A DNA stretch of 64,000 bases from Bacteroides sedimenti (GTDB taxonomy: Bacteria; Bacteroidota; Bacteroidia; Bacteroidales; Bacteroidaceae), in NCBI RefSeq assembly GCF_040365225.1, contig NZ_AP028055.1, positions 3,410,001 to 3,474,000 of the forward strand. Reading direction: 5' to 3'. The position numbers were made by a program, and so were the translations under genes. The notes under the pieces are model-generated. The model made no database searches. It saw only the letters and a list, made by a program, of their open reading frames with translations, and was not told where the DNA came from. Positions 43,820 to 52,976 of the stretch are shown here, one piece after another. Each line of letters opens with the position of its first letter. Position 1 is the stretch's first letter.

Positions 43820-43852
43820 CGGAACGAAATTTACTTTAAAAAATATAGAGAT

Positions 43853-45493
43853 ATGGCAACACCTCCGTTTAAGTATCAAGCTCCGTTCCCAATGGGAAAA
43901 GATGAGACTGAGTATTACTTGCTTACTAAAGAACATGTATCTGTAAGTGAGTTTGATGGAAAAGAAATTCTGAAAGTAGATTCAGAAGGATTAACCATGC
44001 TGGCGAATGCCGCTTTCCGTGACGTGGCTTTCATGCTTCGTCCCGAACATCAGAAGCAGGTGGCAAAGATTCTTTCTGACCCCGAAGCAAGTGAAAATGA
44101 TAAATATGTAGCGCTGACATTCCTTCGCAATGCCGAAGTATCTGCAAAAGGAAAGCTTCCTTTCTGTCAGGATACCGGTACTGCAATTATTGTAGGAAAG
44201 AAAGGTCAGCAGGTATGGACTGACGGATGCGACGAAGAGGCTCTTTCGAAAGGTGTGTACAAAACATACACTGAAGAAAACCTTCGCTACTCTCAGAATG
44301 TGCCTCTGGATATGTACAAAGAGATTAATACAGGATGCAACCTTCCTGCACAGATTGACCTTTACGCAACTCAGGGAGCCGAATACAAGTTCCTTTGCAT
44401 TGCTAAGGGTGGTGGTTCTGCCAACAAAACATATCTGTACCAGGAAACAAAAGCATTGTTGAACCCAGCCAAGCTGGTTCCGTTCCTGGTTGAAAAGATG
44501 AAAACATTGGGTACCGCGGCTTGTCCTCCTTACCACATTGCTTTCTGTATTGGTGGTACTTCTGCCGAAACAAACCTGAAAACAGTGAAGCTGGCTTCTG
44601 CCAAGTATTACGATAACCTGCCAACTTCGGGCAACGAAGGCGGACAGGCATTCCGTGATGTTGAACTTGAAAAACAAGTATTGCTCGAAGCTCAGCGCAT
44701 GGGCTTGGGTGCTCAGTTTGGTGGTAAGTACTTCGCTCACGATATTCGTATCATCCGTTTGCCACGTCACGGTGCATCTTGTCCGGTAGGTATGGGCGTT
44801 TCCTGCTCTGCCGACAGAAACATCAAGGCTAAGATCAATAAGGACGGTATCTGGATTGAAAAGATGGAAGATAATCCGGGCCAGTATATTCCTGAAGAAT
44901 TGCGCAATGCAGGTGAAGGCGATGCAGTGAAGATTGACCTGAACCAGCCAATGGCCGAAATTCTGAAGGAGCTGGATAAGTATCCTGTTTCCACACGTCT
45001 TTCTCTGAACGGTACCATCATTGTAGGTCGTGACATTGCTCATGCCAAATTGCAGGAACGTATCGATGCAGGCTTAGGTCTTCCTCAGTACGTAAAAGAC
45101 CATCCGATTTATTACGCCGGACCGGCAAAAACTCCTGCTGGTATGCCTTCAGGTTCCTTCGGACCGACTACTGCCGGACGTATGGACTCTTATGTTGATA
45201 CATTCCAGGAAAACGGTGGTAGCATGATTATGATTGCTAAAGGTAACCGCAGTCAGCAGGTAACTGATGCCTGCAAAAAGCATGGCGGTTTCTATTTGGG
45301 TAGTATCGGTGGACCGGCTGCTATCCTGGCACAGAATAACATTAAGAAGGTAGAATGCCTTGAATATCCTGAACTGGGTATGGAAGCAATCTGGAAAATT
45401 GAAGTGGAAAACTTCCCTGCATTTATTTTGGTGGATAACAAAGGAAACGATTTCTTCAAGCAGATTAAGCCTATTTGTGTAAGCTGTAAGTAA
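43853..45493 (+). CDS. Class I fumarate hydratase
   Basis: ATG 43853 (MATPPFKYQAPFPMG) is the proper start; the longer frame would begin inside the promoter. The 546-residue protein matches class I [4Fe-4S] fumarases: LPFCQDTGTA, NTGCNLPAQIDLY, AACPPYHIAFCIGGT and the C-terminal TTAGRMDSYVDTF segment, with Cys residues positioned for an iron-sulfur cluster. It interconverts fumarate and malate. In anaerobic Bacteroides this is on the reductive branch from oxaloacetate to succinate. The class is oxygen-sensitive, fitting an anaerobe. A strong terminator follows. Confidence 0.96.
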   Translation: MATPPFKYQAPFPMGKDETEYYLLTKEHVSVSEFDGKEILKVDSEGLTMLANAAFRDVAFMLRPEHQKQVAKILSDPEASENDKYVALTFLRNAEVSAKGKLPFCQDTGTAIIVGKKGQQVWTDGCDEEALSKGVYKTYTEENLRYSQNVPLDMYKEINTGCNLPAQIDLYATQGAEYKFLCIAKGGGSANKTYLYQETKALLNPAKLVPFLVEKMKTLGTAACPPYHIAFCIGGTSAETNLKTVKLASAKYYDNLPTSGNEGGQAFRDVELEKQVLLEAQRMGLGAQFGGKYFAHDIRIIRLPRHGASCPVGMGVSCSADRNIKAKINKDGIWIEKMEDNPGQYIPEELRNAGEGDAVKIDLNQPMAEILKELDKYPVSTRLSLNGTIIVGRDIAHAKLQERIDAGLGLPQYVKDHPIYYAGPAKTPAGMPSGSFGPTTAGRMDSYVDTFQENGGSMIMIAKGNRSQQVTDACKKHGGFYLGSIGGPAAILAQNNIKKVECLEYPELGMEAIWKIEVENFPAFILVDNKGNDFFKQIKPICVSCK

Positions 45494-45511
45494 CACATTG
45501 ATATTATATGT

Positions 45512-45553
45512 TAAAGCCCCGGCGCTCTGGATTGAGCGGCCGGGGCTTTTTTT
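45512..45553 (+). terminator. Terminator of fumarase
   Basis: AAAGCCCCGG (45512-45521) pairs with the CCGGGGCTTT ending about 45548, with GCTC/GAGC pairing inside across a small loop, followed by TTTTTCTTTA. GC-rich stem and T run give a clear intrinsic terminator. Confidence 0.92.
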
Positions 45554-46165
45554 CTTTAATCAATATTGGAGGACTCATGGTTGAGCATTCTTTGCATTTG
45601 AAAGGCTGTTTCCTGTAAATGAGAATGCAGTCTTTAATTTATTATATTTGTTTTAATGCGACTATATAATAAAATAATTTCAATAATAGATTGTGATTAT
45701 GTTTGATTAAGAATAAATATGCTATTTTAAGTCTAAGTTATTAAATTATAAATATTTAAATAGATCTTATTTTGACATTTTATTAATTCTAATTTGTGTA
45801 TTTTGATGCTTTGTTATCTGTATTTTATTAATATATAATAAGTTATAGTATTATGTAATTCTGAAATATTCCATGTAAATAGTAAAAATTAGATACTAAA
45901 TAAATGTAAGACTGCTATTTGTTTTTCTCGTATTTGTTTATTTTATTACTTTCATGTGGTTTTTATCTTCTTTAAAACATTAGATGTATGTATAAAAATA
46001 TAACTTTTAATTTTAGGGTTTGCGATTACTAAAGATGACGATTGACTAATTTTGACTTGAACTTCTATCTGTGGCTAATTGGTTGATAATGTGGTGTATA
46101 AATAGGGATCATATTTTTAACATATAAATTTATTCGAAAAAATACATAAAAAAAGAAAAAACATA
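45554..46165 (+). other. AT-rich intergenic region upstream of susC 4
   Basis: About 610 bp, extremely AT-rich, without a credible ORF on either strand. I see no strong hairpin or repeat. Confidence 0.5.
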
Positions 46166-46173
46166 TATCTTTG
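46166..46173 (+). promoter_or_regulatory. -7 box of susC 4
   Basis: TATCTTTG matches TAnnTTTG, about 100 bp before the susC start. No clear -33 element is visible. Confidence 0.45.
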
Positions 46174-46273
46174 CCATTGTTAACCAGATAAATATTTTGT
46201 TGATTTTAATTAAGAAAGAAATTCTTGGAATTTCTTTCGACTAATATATTCTATAATTAAAATTGCTAAAAGT

Positions 46274-49200
46274 ATGTCCAAATCTAAACAAATGAAAACA
46301 TTAAACAGAAAACAGATGATCTTAATTTGTCTGTTTTTAAACTTTTTCCTGTGTGTCGGGTCTGTTTTCGCTGAATCACTTCAGAATCGAAAAGTGACAG
46401 GAACTGTATCCGATTCTAAAGGAGAACCAATTGTAGGAGCAAATGTCTCCGTAAAAGGAACCACGACTGGTACTTATACCGACATTGACGGTGGTTTTAT
46501 GATTGAAGCTTCTAATAAAGCAACGCTAGTTGTTTCGTTTCTAGGTTACGCTTCTACTGAAGTGCCTGTTGGAAACCAAACTACCTTGAAGATCGTTCTT
46601 CAAGATAATGACAAAGTACTGAGTGAAGTAGTAGTTGTAGGTTATGGTACACAGAAGAAAGAAAGTCTGACTGGTTCTCTGCAAACAATCAAAAGTGATA
46701 AATTAGTTGATATTACCACTCCGAATGCGGCCAACCTGCTGAGCGGCAAGGCTCCGGGTGTATTTGTTGCTCCGGGTTCCGGACAACCAGGTTCTGAAGC
46801 TGCCATTGTGATTCGTGGAAAATCTACAGTAAACGGAAGTACAGCTCCGCTGTGGGTAATCGATGGTGTTATTGTGGGCTCTGATGCTGGTGCATTAAAT
46901 CCGGCAGATATTGAAAGCGTTACTATTCTGAAAGATGCTGCATCAACTGCTATTTACGGTTCGCAAGGCGCCAACGGAGTTATTTTGGTAACGACTAAAA
47001 AAGCGAAAATACAGAAGATGACAATGACAGCTTCTGCTAAAGTGGGTTTTAGCAAACTGAATAATGGCAATCTAAAGGTAATGAATGGTGCTGAGCTTTA
47101 TGATTATTATAAATCATTTACAAATGCAGAAGATATCTCATTCCCTCGCTGGAATAGTGATTTACGTAATAGTAATTTTAACTGGTGGGATTTGGCTACA
47201 CATACTGGCGTGGCTCAAGATTACAATATGTCTCTTTCCGGAGGTGATGAAAAACTGCGGTCTTACTTTTCATTAGGCGTTTATGATGAGACTGGGGCTG
47301 TGAAGGGGTATGATTACACTCGTTATAACTTCCGTCTTAAGACCGATTATAAACCTTACGAATGGTTGACTATTAAACCTTCGATCTCCGGATCAAAAAA
47401 CAATATCAAAGATCGTCAGTATTCGGTAACTGCTATGTATTCTAACATGCCATGGGATAACCCATACGATAGCAAAGGAAAGATCGTGGGTAACTACTCT
47501 GACACCTGGGTTAATAGTAACAGCACAAACTACTTGTACGATTTACAGTGGGATTACGGCAAATCTACCGACTATGAGTTTATGGGTAACTTCGACTTTG
47601 ATGTGAAAATTACAGACTGGCTAACTTTCTCTTCTGTTAATAACATCAAGTGGACAGGCAGCACTTACAATTATTATACCGATCCTCGCTCTTCAAGTGG
47701 TGAAGGTGTAAACGGTCGCTTGTACGAGTACCAGAGCAATATGGAACGTCGCTATACCAACCAGTTGATCCGTTTCAATAAATCATTTGGAAAACACTCC
47801 GTGAATGCCTTGGCTGCTTATGAATTCAACGATTATTGGGGGAAAAACATTTCGGCTACAGGTACAGGATTTGTTCCGGGATTTGAAGTGCTAGATGTAA
47901 CTGCTAAACCTGAAGCTGTTGGTGGAAATATCAGTGAATGGGCTGTACAGTCATACCTGTTTAATGCCAATTATTCGTATGATGAAAAGTACCTGGCTCA
48001 GGTTTCTTTCCGACGCGATGGTGCTTCTAACTTTGGTGACAATGCTAAGTATGGTAACTTCTTCTCTATAAGTGGTGGTTGGAATGTTCACCGTGAAGAG
48101 TGGTTCAGCGCTGATTGGGTAAACGCATTGAAACTTCGTGCGTCTTATGGTTCCGTTGGTAGCCGCCCTGGGGACCTCTATCCACAATACGACCTTTATT
48201 CTGTATCGTCAAGCTATAATGAAATACCGGGAGCTTTGATCTCGCAAATTGGTAACAAGGACCTCACTTGGGAGAAGACCTATACTACTGGAATTGGTCT
48301 GGATGCAACCTTCTTTAACCGGGTGTATCTGACATTGGATTTATATAATAAAAATACCAGTAACCTGCTTTATAGGGTTCCGGTATCTGGACTTACCGGT
48401 GTAACCGGCATCTGGAGAAACGTAGGTGAACTGAATAACAAGGGTATAGAACTAACCTTAGGTGGCGACATTATCAAAAACAAGAACTGGAACTGGAATG
48501 TAACCTTGAATCTGGGTACAAACTCTAACGAAATAAAGCAACTTTATGGAGATAAAGCTCAGATGATCATCAGTGATGGTAGTGGTATCGCAGGTACTGC
48601 AGACAAATTGCTTCGTCCGGGACTGGACAGTGATAGCTTCTATTTGCGCGAATGGGCCGGTGTTAATCCAGAAAACGGTGCTCCGCAATGGTATAAAACC
48701 GTAACCGATGCTAACGGCAACAAAACACGCGAGGTTACCAGCAAGTATGCGGAAGCCGATCAGGTAGTTTGTGGCGCATCAACCCCCGACTTCTTCGGTG
48801 CAATCTCTACTTCGTTGAAATACAAGAGCTTCGATTTGAATGCAAACTTCGGATACTCTGTAGGTGGTAAGATTTACAACTACTCACGTTCAGAATATGA
48901 TTCAGATGGTGCTTATACAGACCGTAACCAGATGAAACTAATGGATGATTGGAGTCGCTGGACCAAACCTGGTGATATAGCAACACACCCGGCTGCAAGT
49001 TACAACAACAGCTCCAATTCTAACAAAGTTTCTTCTCGTTTCCTTGAAAACGGTGACTTCTTTAAACTTCGCTCATTGACATTGGGATATAACTGGACTT
49101 TGCCTCAATTTTCAATCTCTAACTTGAGAGCATTTGTTTCAGGAGAGAATCTCTTCTGCATCACGAAATATTCGGGTGTAGATCCGGAAATCCCAGCCTC

Positions 49201-49285
49201 TGGCTCATCGGTTATCGGAACAGCGGGTCCTTCTGTTTACCCCTCCGTCCGGAAAATCATGTTTGGTATCAATGTTACATTTTAA
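46274..49285 (+). CDS. SusC/RagA TonB-dependent transporter (fourth SusC)
   Basis: The 1003-residue protein starts at ATG 46274 (ATG 46292 is also possible), with a signal peptide ending GSVFAES. A carboxypeptidase-D-like domain at about 40-120 (RKVTGTVSDSKGEPIVGANV), TonB plug (TAPLWVIDGVIVGSDAG) and barrel ending FGINVTF follow; there is no STN domain. It is less similar to susC 2 and 3 than these are to each other. It pairs with a canonical SusD 18 bp downstream and has no linked enzymes or regulator, so the ligand is unknown. Confidence 0.93.
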   Translation: MSKSKQMKTLNRKQMILICLFLNFFLCVGSVFAESLQNRKVTGTVSDSKGEPIVGANVSVKGTTTGTYTDIDGGFMIEASNKATLVVSFLGYASTEVPVGNQTTLKIVLQDNDKVLSEVVVVGYGTQKKESLTGSLQTIKSDKLVDITTPNAANLLSGKAPGVFVAPGSGQPGSEAAIVIRGKSTVNGSTAPLWVIDGVIVGSDAGALNPADIESVTILKDAASTAIYGSQGANGVILVTTKKAKIQKMTMTASAKVGFSKLNNGNLKVMNGAELYDYYKSFTNAEDISFPRWNSDLRNSNFNWWDLATHTGVAQDYNMSLSGGDEKLRSYFSLGVYDETGAVKGYDYTRYNFRLKTDYKPYEWLTIKPSISGSKNNIKDRQYSVTAMYSNMPWDNPYDSKGKIVGNYSDTWVNSNSTNYLYDLQWDYGKSTDYEFMGNFDFDVKITDWLTFSSVNNIKWTGSTYNYYTDPRSSSGEGVNGRLYEYQSNMERRYTNQLIRFNKSFGKHSVNALAAYEFNDYWGKNISATGTGFVPGFEVLDVTAKPEAVGGNISEWAVQSYLFNANYSYDEKYLAQVSFRRDGASNFGDNAKYGNFFSISGGWNVHREEWFSADWVNALKLRASYGSVGSRPGDLYPQYDLYSVSSSYNEIPGALISQIGNKDLTWEKTYTTGIGLDATFFNRVYLTLDLYNKNTSNLLYRVPVSGLTGVTGIWRNVGELNNKGIELTLGGDIIKNKNWNWNVTLNLGTNSNEIKQLYGDKAQMIISDGSGIAGTADKLLRPGLDSDSFYLREWAGVNPENGAPQWYKTVTDANGNKTREVTSKYAEADQVVCGASTPDFFGAISTSLKYKSFDLNANFGYSVGGKIYNYSRSEYDSDGAYTDRNQMKLMDDWSRWTKPGDIATHPAASYNNSSNSNKVSSRFLENGDFFKLRSLTLGYNWTLPQFSISNLRAFVSGENLFCITKYSGVDPEIPASGSSVIGTAGPSVYPSVRKIMFGINVTF

Positions 49286-49303
49286 TTAAGAGGAATTTAC
49301 AAT

Positions 49304-51013
49304 ATGAAAAAACTAAGTATACTGCTTCTGGCAGGCGCATGCTCCTTTACAGCTTGCGATATAGAACGAATGCCCTATGGATCAATGGCAGCTGAAACAA
49401 TTGTTTCCAATCCTCAAGGGTCGCTTGAATCATTATTAAATGGTTGTTATGCACAGATGAAGACATGGTCGGACGTGATGCACCGGTGTGGTGAATACGC
49501 AGGAGACAACATAATGATCCGTGGTACATCTACTGATGCATTCTATGAATTTATCTCATATTCACGCACCCCTAATAACTACCGTTTGCAATCTTTCTGG
49601 GACAACGGCTACAAGGTGATTGCTCAATCATCCAACATCATCAAGATGATTGAAGAAGGACAGAGTGCAGAAGTTGACAATAAGTTGGGAGAGTGCTACT
49701 TCCTGCGTGGAATGATGTACTTTTACCTTACTCGTGCATATGGTCGTCCTTACTATCAAAGTCCGGAAACAAATCTGGGAGTGCCCATCGTGAATGGAAC
49801 TCCGGAAGATATGGTGAATCTTTCATTGCCCGACCGTTCGAGTGTAAAGGCATGTTACGAACAGGCCATCAATGACCTGAAAAAAGCTGAGTCGATGATG
49901 ACGATAAATAATGGTCCATCTTACGCTTCGAAAGAAGCTGCCCAGGCTTTGCTCTCACGCGTTTATCTCTATATGAGTGGTACTTATGAGTCTCCTAATA
50001 CGACTTATGCCCAACTGGCAGTGGACTATGCAACAAAGGTGATCAATTCAAATACTTATGGGTTACTTGATCGTGAAACATTCATGGGATACAATACCAT
50101 TGTTCCTGAAGATAACAAGGAATCCATTTTCGTTATCAAACGTGTAGCTTCTGAATTCTCTGGTTATGATCATTACTACGGTATCGGCGGTATGTATTCA
50201 AATATTGGTGGCATGGGCTGGGGCGAAATGTACGCAAGTGGCAAGTATCTTGCTTTACTTGACGAAACCGGACGCAACGATTGGTATAACAATAAGATTG
50301 TTGATGCTCGTGCCAAGTTTATTGAACCGCAATATACCGAAACAAGAGATGAAGTGTTCCGCTTTATAAAAGACGTATATAATACCAGCAACGTGCAGAC
50401 CGGTTACAACTATGTGCAGGCTTCTGTAACAAAAGATGGTAATACGGTTACTTGCAAAGAGGGCGATAAAAGTTATACGCTGACTCCTGTGGATGCTGAA
50501 CAGGGTATTTACTCCATTAATTATTCTGATGGTAAAACTTATACTGGTGTGCTCGATCAAAGAATGCAGCTCAACCGTGTTTACCCAATGTTCTACATTG
50601 TTAAATGCTCACGTGAAGGGGAAGATTCGCAGCTTCACTCACCGGTAATTTCCCGTTTGGGTGAAATCTATCTGAATCGTGCAGAAGCATATGCAAAATT
50701 GGGTAAATATGCTGAGGCCAAGAGTGACTTGAACATTATACGCGAACGTTCACTTCCTGGCAAGGGATATGCCTCTTTGGATGCAACCAATGCAGCGGAA
50801 AGAATAGATAAAGAACGTCAGCTGGAGCTGGCTTATCAGGCTGAACGTAGTTATGATGTATTCCGTAACGGAAAATCATTGACTCGTCATTATCCTGGTC
50901 CGCACAAACCAATGGAAGATGTTGCTGCTACAGACTACCGTGTTGTTTATTATATTCCTCAGAATGCAATAAATGCTTATCCCGGTACGCTGACTCAGAA
51001 TCCTACAAAATAA
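49304..51013 (+). CDS. SusD/RagB-family lipoprotein
   Basis: The 569-residue protein has a lipoprotein signal (LLAGACSFTACDIE, Cys 18) and looks like classical SusD/RagB: N-terminal NPQGSLESLLNGCYAQMK, LGECYFLRGMMYFYLTRAYG in the TPR region, EIYLNRAEAYAKLGKYAEAKSDL, and RQLELAYQAERSYDVFRNGK near the C-terminus. It differs from the SusD_2-type proteins of the other three loci. It forms the second half of an orphan SusCD pair, and a terminator follows. Confidence 0.93.
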   Translation: MKKLSILLLAGACSFTACDIERMPYGSMAAETIVSNPQGSLESLLNGCYAQMKTWSDVMHRCGEYAGDNIMIRGTSTDAFYEFISYSRTPNNYRLQSFWDNGYKVIAQSSNIIKMIEEGQSAEVDNKLGECYFLRGMMYFYLTRAYGRPYYQSPETNLGVPIVNGTPEDMVNLSLPDRSSVKACYEQAINDLKKAESMMTINNGPSYASKEAAQALLSRVYLYMSGTYESPNTTYAQLAVDYATKVINSNTYGLLDRETFMGYNTIVPEDNKESIFVIKRVASEFSGYDHYYGIGGMYSNIGGMGWGEMYASGKYLALLDETGRNDWYNNKIVDARAKFIEPQYTETRDEVFRFIKDVYNTSNVQTGYNYVQASVTKDGNTVTCKEGDKSYTLTPVDAEQGIYSINYSDGKTYTGVLDQRMQLNRVYPMFYIVKCSREGEDSQLHSPVISRLGEIYLNRAEAYAKLGKYAEAKSDLNIIRERSLPGKGYASLDATNAAERIDKERQLELAYQAERSYDVFRNGKSLTRHYPGPHKPMEDVAATDYRVVYYIPQNAINAYPGTLTQNPTK

Positions 51014-51045
51014 GGACTTAAAAGCAATATATAAATAATGTGGAG

Positions 51046-51078
51046 AAGGGCATTCGTGATGGATGTCCTTTTCTTTTT
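51046..51078 (+). terminator. Terminator of susC-susD 4
   Basis: AAGGGCAT (51046-51053) pairs with ATGTCCTT (51063-51070), one G-U pair, followed by TTCTTTTTAT. Confidence 0.7.
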
Positions 51079-51143
51079 ATATAAGACTCCTTACTCTATA
51101 AAAGTTGTTATCTGCTATAGTGCTTCGGAAAAAAATAAAATGA

Positions 51144-52076
51144 TTAGTAAGCCGAACGGTATTTCCCTTCTTCCTTATCTTCCAGAATATTAAGGTAAGA
51201 GTTGTAGCGCGATTCGCTGATAAGGTGTTGTTCAACTGCATCGCGTACAGCGCATCCCGGTTCCTGACGGTGGGTGCAATTGTTGTATTTGCATTTATCA
51301 GATATTTGGAATATTTCGCGGAAGTAGTGGCTTACCTCTTCATCTTTCATGTCGAAGGTACCAAAGCCTTTGATGCCTGGAGTATCGATAATATATCCAT
51401 TGCCCGGAACGGGAAACATCTCTGAGAAAGTGGTAGTGTGCATTCCTTTCTTGTGATAGGCTGATATCTCGGCGGTTCTCAGTTCCAGTCCCGGAACCAG
51501 CGCATTAATAAGAGTTGATTTCCCAACGCCGGAATGTCCGGAGAAAAGGGTAATCTTACCTTCCATCGACTTTCTTACTTCTTCGATTCCTTCGCCGTTG
51601 ATGGCAGAAACCTTGAAGCAGGGATAGCCGATATAGGTGTAAAGGTTGATAAGTCCGTCCAGATAGCGCAGCTCATCTTCATCGTATGCATCCACCTTGT
51701 TGAAAACGAGTTTGACAGGAACCTGGTAAGCTTCGGCGGAAGCAAGGAAACGGTCGATAAATGTGGTAGATGTTTCGGGGTAATTTACGGTAACCACCAG
51801 CAGACACTGGTCCAGATTGGCTGCAAGGATATGCGATTGCTTGGATAGGTTGGAGGCGCGGCGGATGATGTAGTTTTTGCGATCCTCAATCTCACTGATA
51901 AAAGCTGTACCTTCCTGATTAATGATAATATGTACGTTATCTCCAACGGCAATGGGGTTGGTGCTTCTGATTCCCTTAAGGCGGAAATTTCCTTTGATTT
52001 TGCACTCTACCAAACGTCCGTCTTCCGTTTTAACCTGGTACCAGCTTCCTGTGTTCTTGATAACTAATCCGCGCAC
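51144..52076 (-). CDS. rsgA: Small ribosomal subunit biogenesis GTPase RsgA
   Basis: The 310-residue protein has an N-terminal OB-fold (KIKGNFRLKGIRSTNPIAVG) and a circularly permuted GTPase domain in the order G4 (NKVD), G1 (SGHSGVGKST), G3 (DTPGIKGFG). A C-terminal zinc site follows (CKYNNCTHRQEPGC). RsgA (YjeQ) checks the decoding centre during 30S maturation. All motifs are intact. It starts 75 bp after the frr stop on the same strand and is probably co-transcribed with frr. Confidence 0.97.
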   Translation of the reverse strand: MRGLVIKNTGSWYQVKTEDGRLVECKIKGNFRLKGIRSTNPIAVGDNVHIIINQEGTAFISEIEDRKNYIIRRASNLSKQSHILAANLDQCLLVVTVNYPETSTTFIDRFLASAEAYQVPVKLVFNKVDAYDEDELRYLDGLINLYTYIGYPCFKVSAINGEGIEEVRKSMEGKITLFSGHSGVGKSTLINALVPGLELRTAEISAYHKKGMHTTTFSEMFPVPGNGYIIDTPGIKGFGTFDMKDEEVSHYFREIFQISDKCKYNNCTHRQEPGCAVRDAVEQHLISESRYNSYLNILEDKEEGKYRSAY

Positions 52077-52151
52077 TTCTTTATTTTTATTGATTTACTG
52101 TAAAAAAGCTTCAGGAAACAGAGCAAAAGCTCTGTTCCCCGTTCTACTTTT

Positions 52152-52712
52152 TTATACGGTCATAATCTCTTTTTCTTTTGCAGCAAACATTTCGTCCACT
52201 TTCTTGATATACTTGTCGTGAACCTTCTGCAGACGAACTTCCGCATCTTTTACTTCATCTTCTGCCAGACCATCTTTCTGAAGTTTCTTCAGATGATCAA
52301 TTCCTTCCCGACGGGCATTACGAACACTGATTTTTGCGTTTTCAGCATCTTTGGCAGCCTGCTTAGCCAGAGTTTTGCGTCGTTCTTCTGTAAGAGGCGG
52401 TATTCCCAGACGGATGATTTCTCCGTTGTTTTCAGGCATAATTCCTACTTCTGAATCAATAATGGCTTTTTCGATTACGCGAAACATGCTTTTATCCCAA
52501 GGCTTGATTACAATGCTTTTAGCATCCGGAGTGCTGATTGCAGCCACATTATTAAGCGCAACCATGCTTCCGTAAGAATCCACACGGATACCATCAAGAA
52601 TTCGTGTGTTAGCTTTTCCTGCACGAATGTGTGCTAATGACTCATCAAGGTACATGATAGCCATGTCCATCTTTTCTTGTGCATCGTTAATACAACTGTT
52701 TACGTCCATCAT
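52152..52712 (-). CDS. frr: Ribosome recycling factor
   Basis: The 186-residue protein begins MMDVNSCINDAQEKM at 52712 (or one codon later); the 17-codon upstream extension would start next to the -7 box and is unlikely. It matches RRF: SLAHIRAGKANTRILDGIRVDSYG, VIKPWDKSMFRVIEKAI, IRLGIPPLTEERRKTLAKQA. RRF, with EF-G, splits the post-termination ribosome. Length is normal. Confidence 0.97.
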   Translation of the reverse strand: MMDVNSCINDAQEKMDMAIMYLDESLAHIRAGKANTRILDGIRVDSYGSMVALNNVAAISTPDAKSIVIKPWDKSMFRVIEKAIIDSEVGIMPENNGEIIRLGIPPLTEERRKTLAKQAAKDAENAKISVRNARREGIDHLKKLQKDGLAEDEVKDAEVRLQKVHDKYIKKVDEMFAAKEKEIMTV

Positions 52713-52760
52713 CTTGTATCGGTTTAATAGTTTATTTGTTTCTGATTCTATTCGAATGAG

Positions 52761-52768
52761 CAAAAATA
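52761..52768 (-). promoter_or_regulatory. -7 box of frr-rsgA
   Basis: The minus strand reads TATTTTTG, matching TAnnTTTG, 48 bp before the frr ATG. It supports the start at 52712. Confidence 0.5.
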
Positions 52769-52891
52769 GTTGATTTTTTGAAAACCTGCAACAATTTAGC
52801 TCTTTATCCTTGTTGGTTAAGCACTTTATACGCCAATGTTAAGGCTTTTTAAGCTGTTATATTTGTAAAAAGGTGTAGGCTAAATATAAAT

Positions 52892-52927
52892 AAGGTGTAG
52901 ACTTTAATTGGTTAAAATCTACACCTT
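52892..52927 (-). terminator. Terminator of the APC permease-lipoprotein operon
   Basis: On the minus strand AAGGTGTAGA pairs perfectly with TCTACACCTT (stems 52927-52918 and 52901-52892), followed by ATTTATATTTAG. A third direct copy of AGGTGTAG lies at 52871-52878. Confidence 0.7.
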
Positions 52928-52976
52928 ATTAAGAGATGAGGTAGTTCTTTTCAAGAATCCTTGCCCAATAAAAGCC

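Noticed and set aside
43991..45043. 350-codon open frame antisense to fumarase
   Set aside because: Shadow of a highly expressed GC-biased gene; the composition (many Cys, Phe, His) is not protein-like and the fumarase frame is certain.
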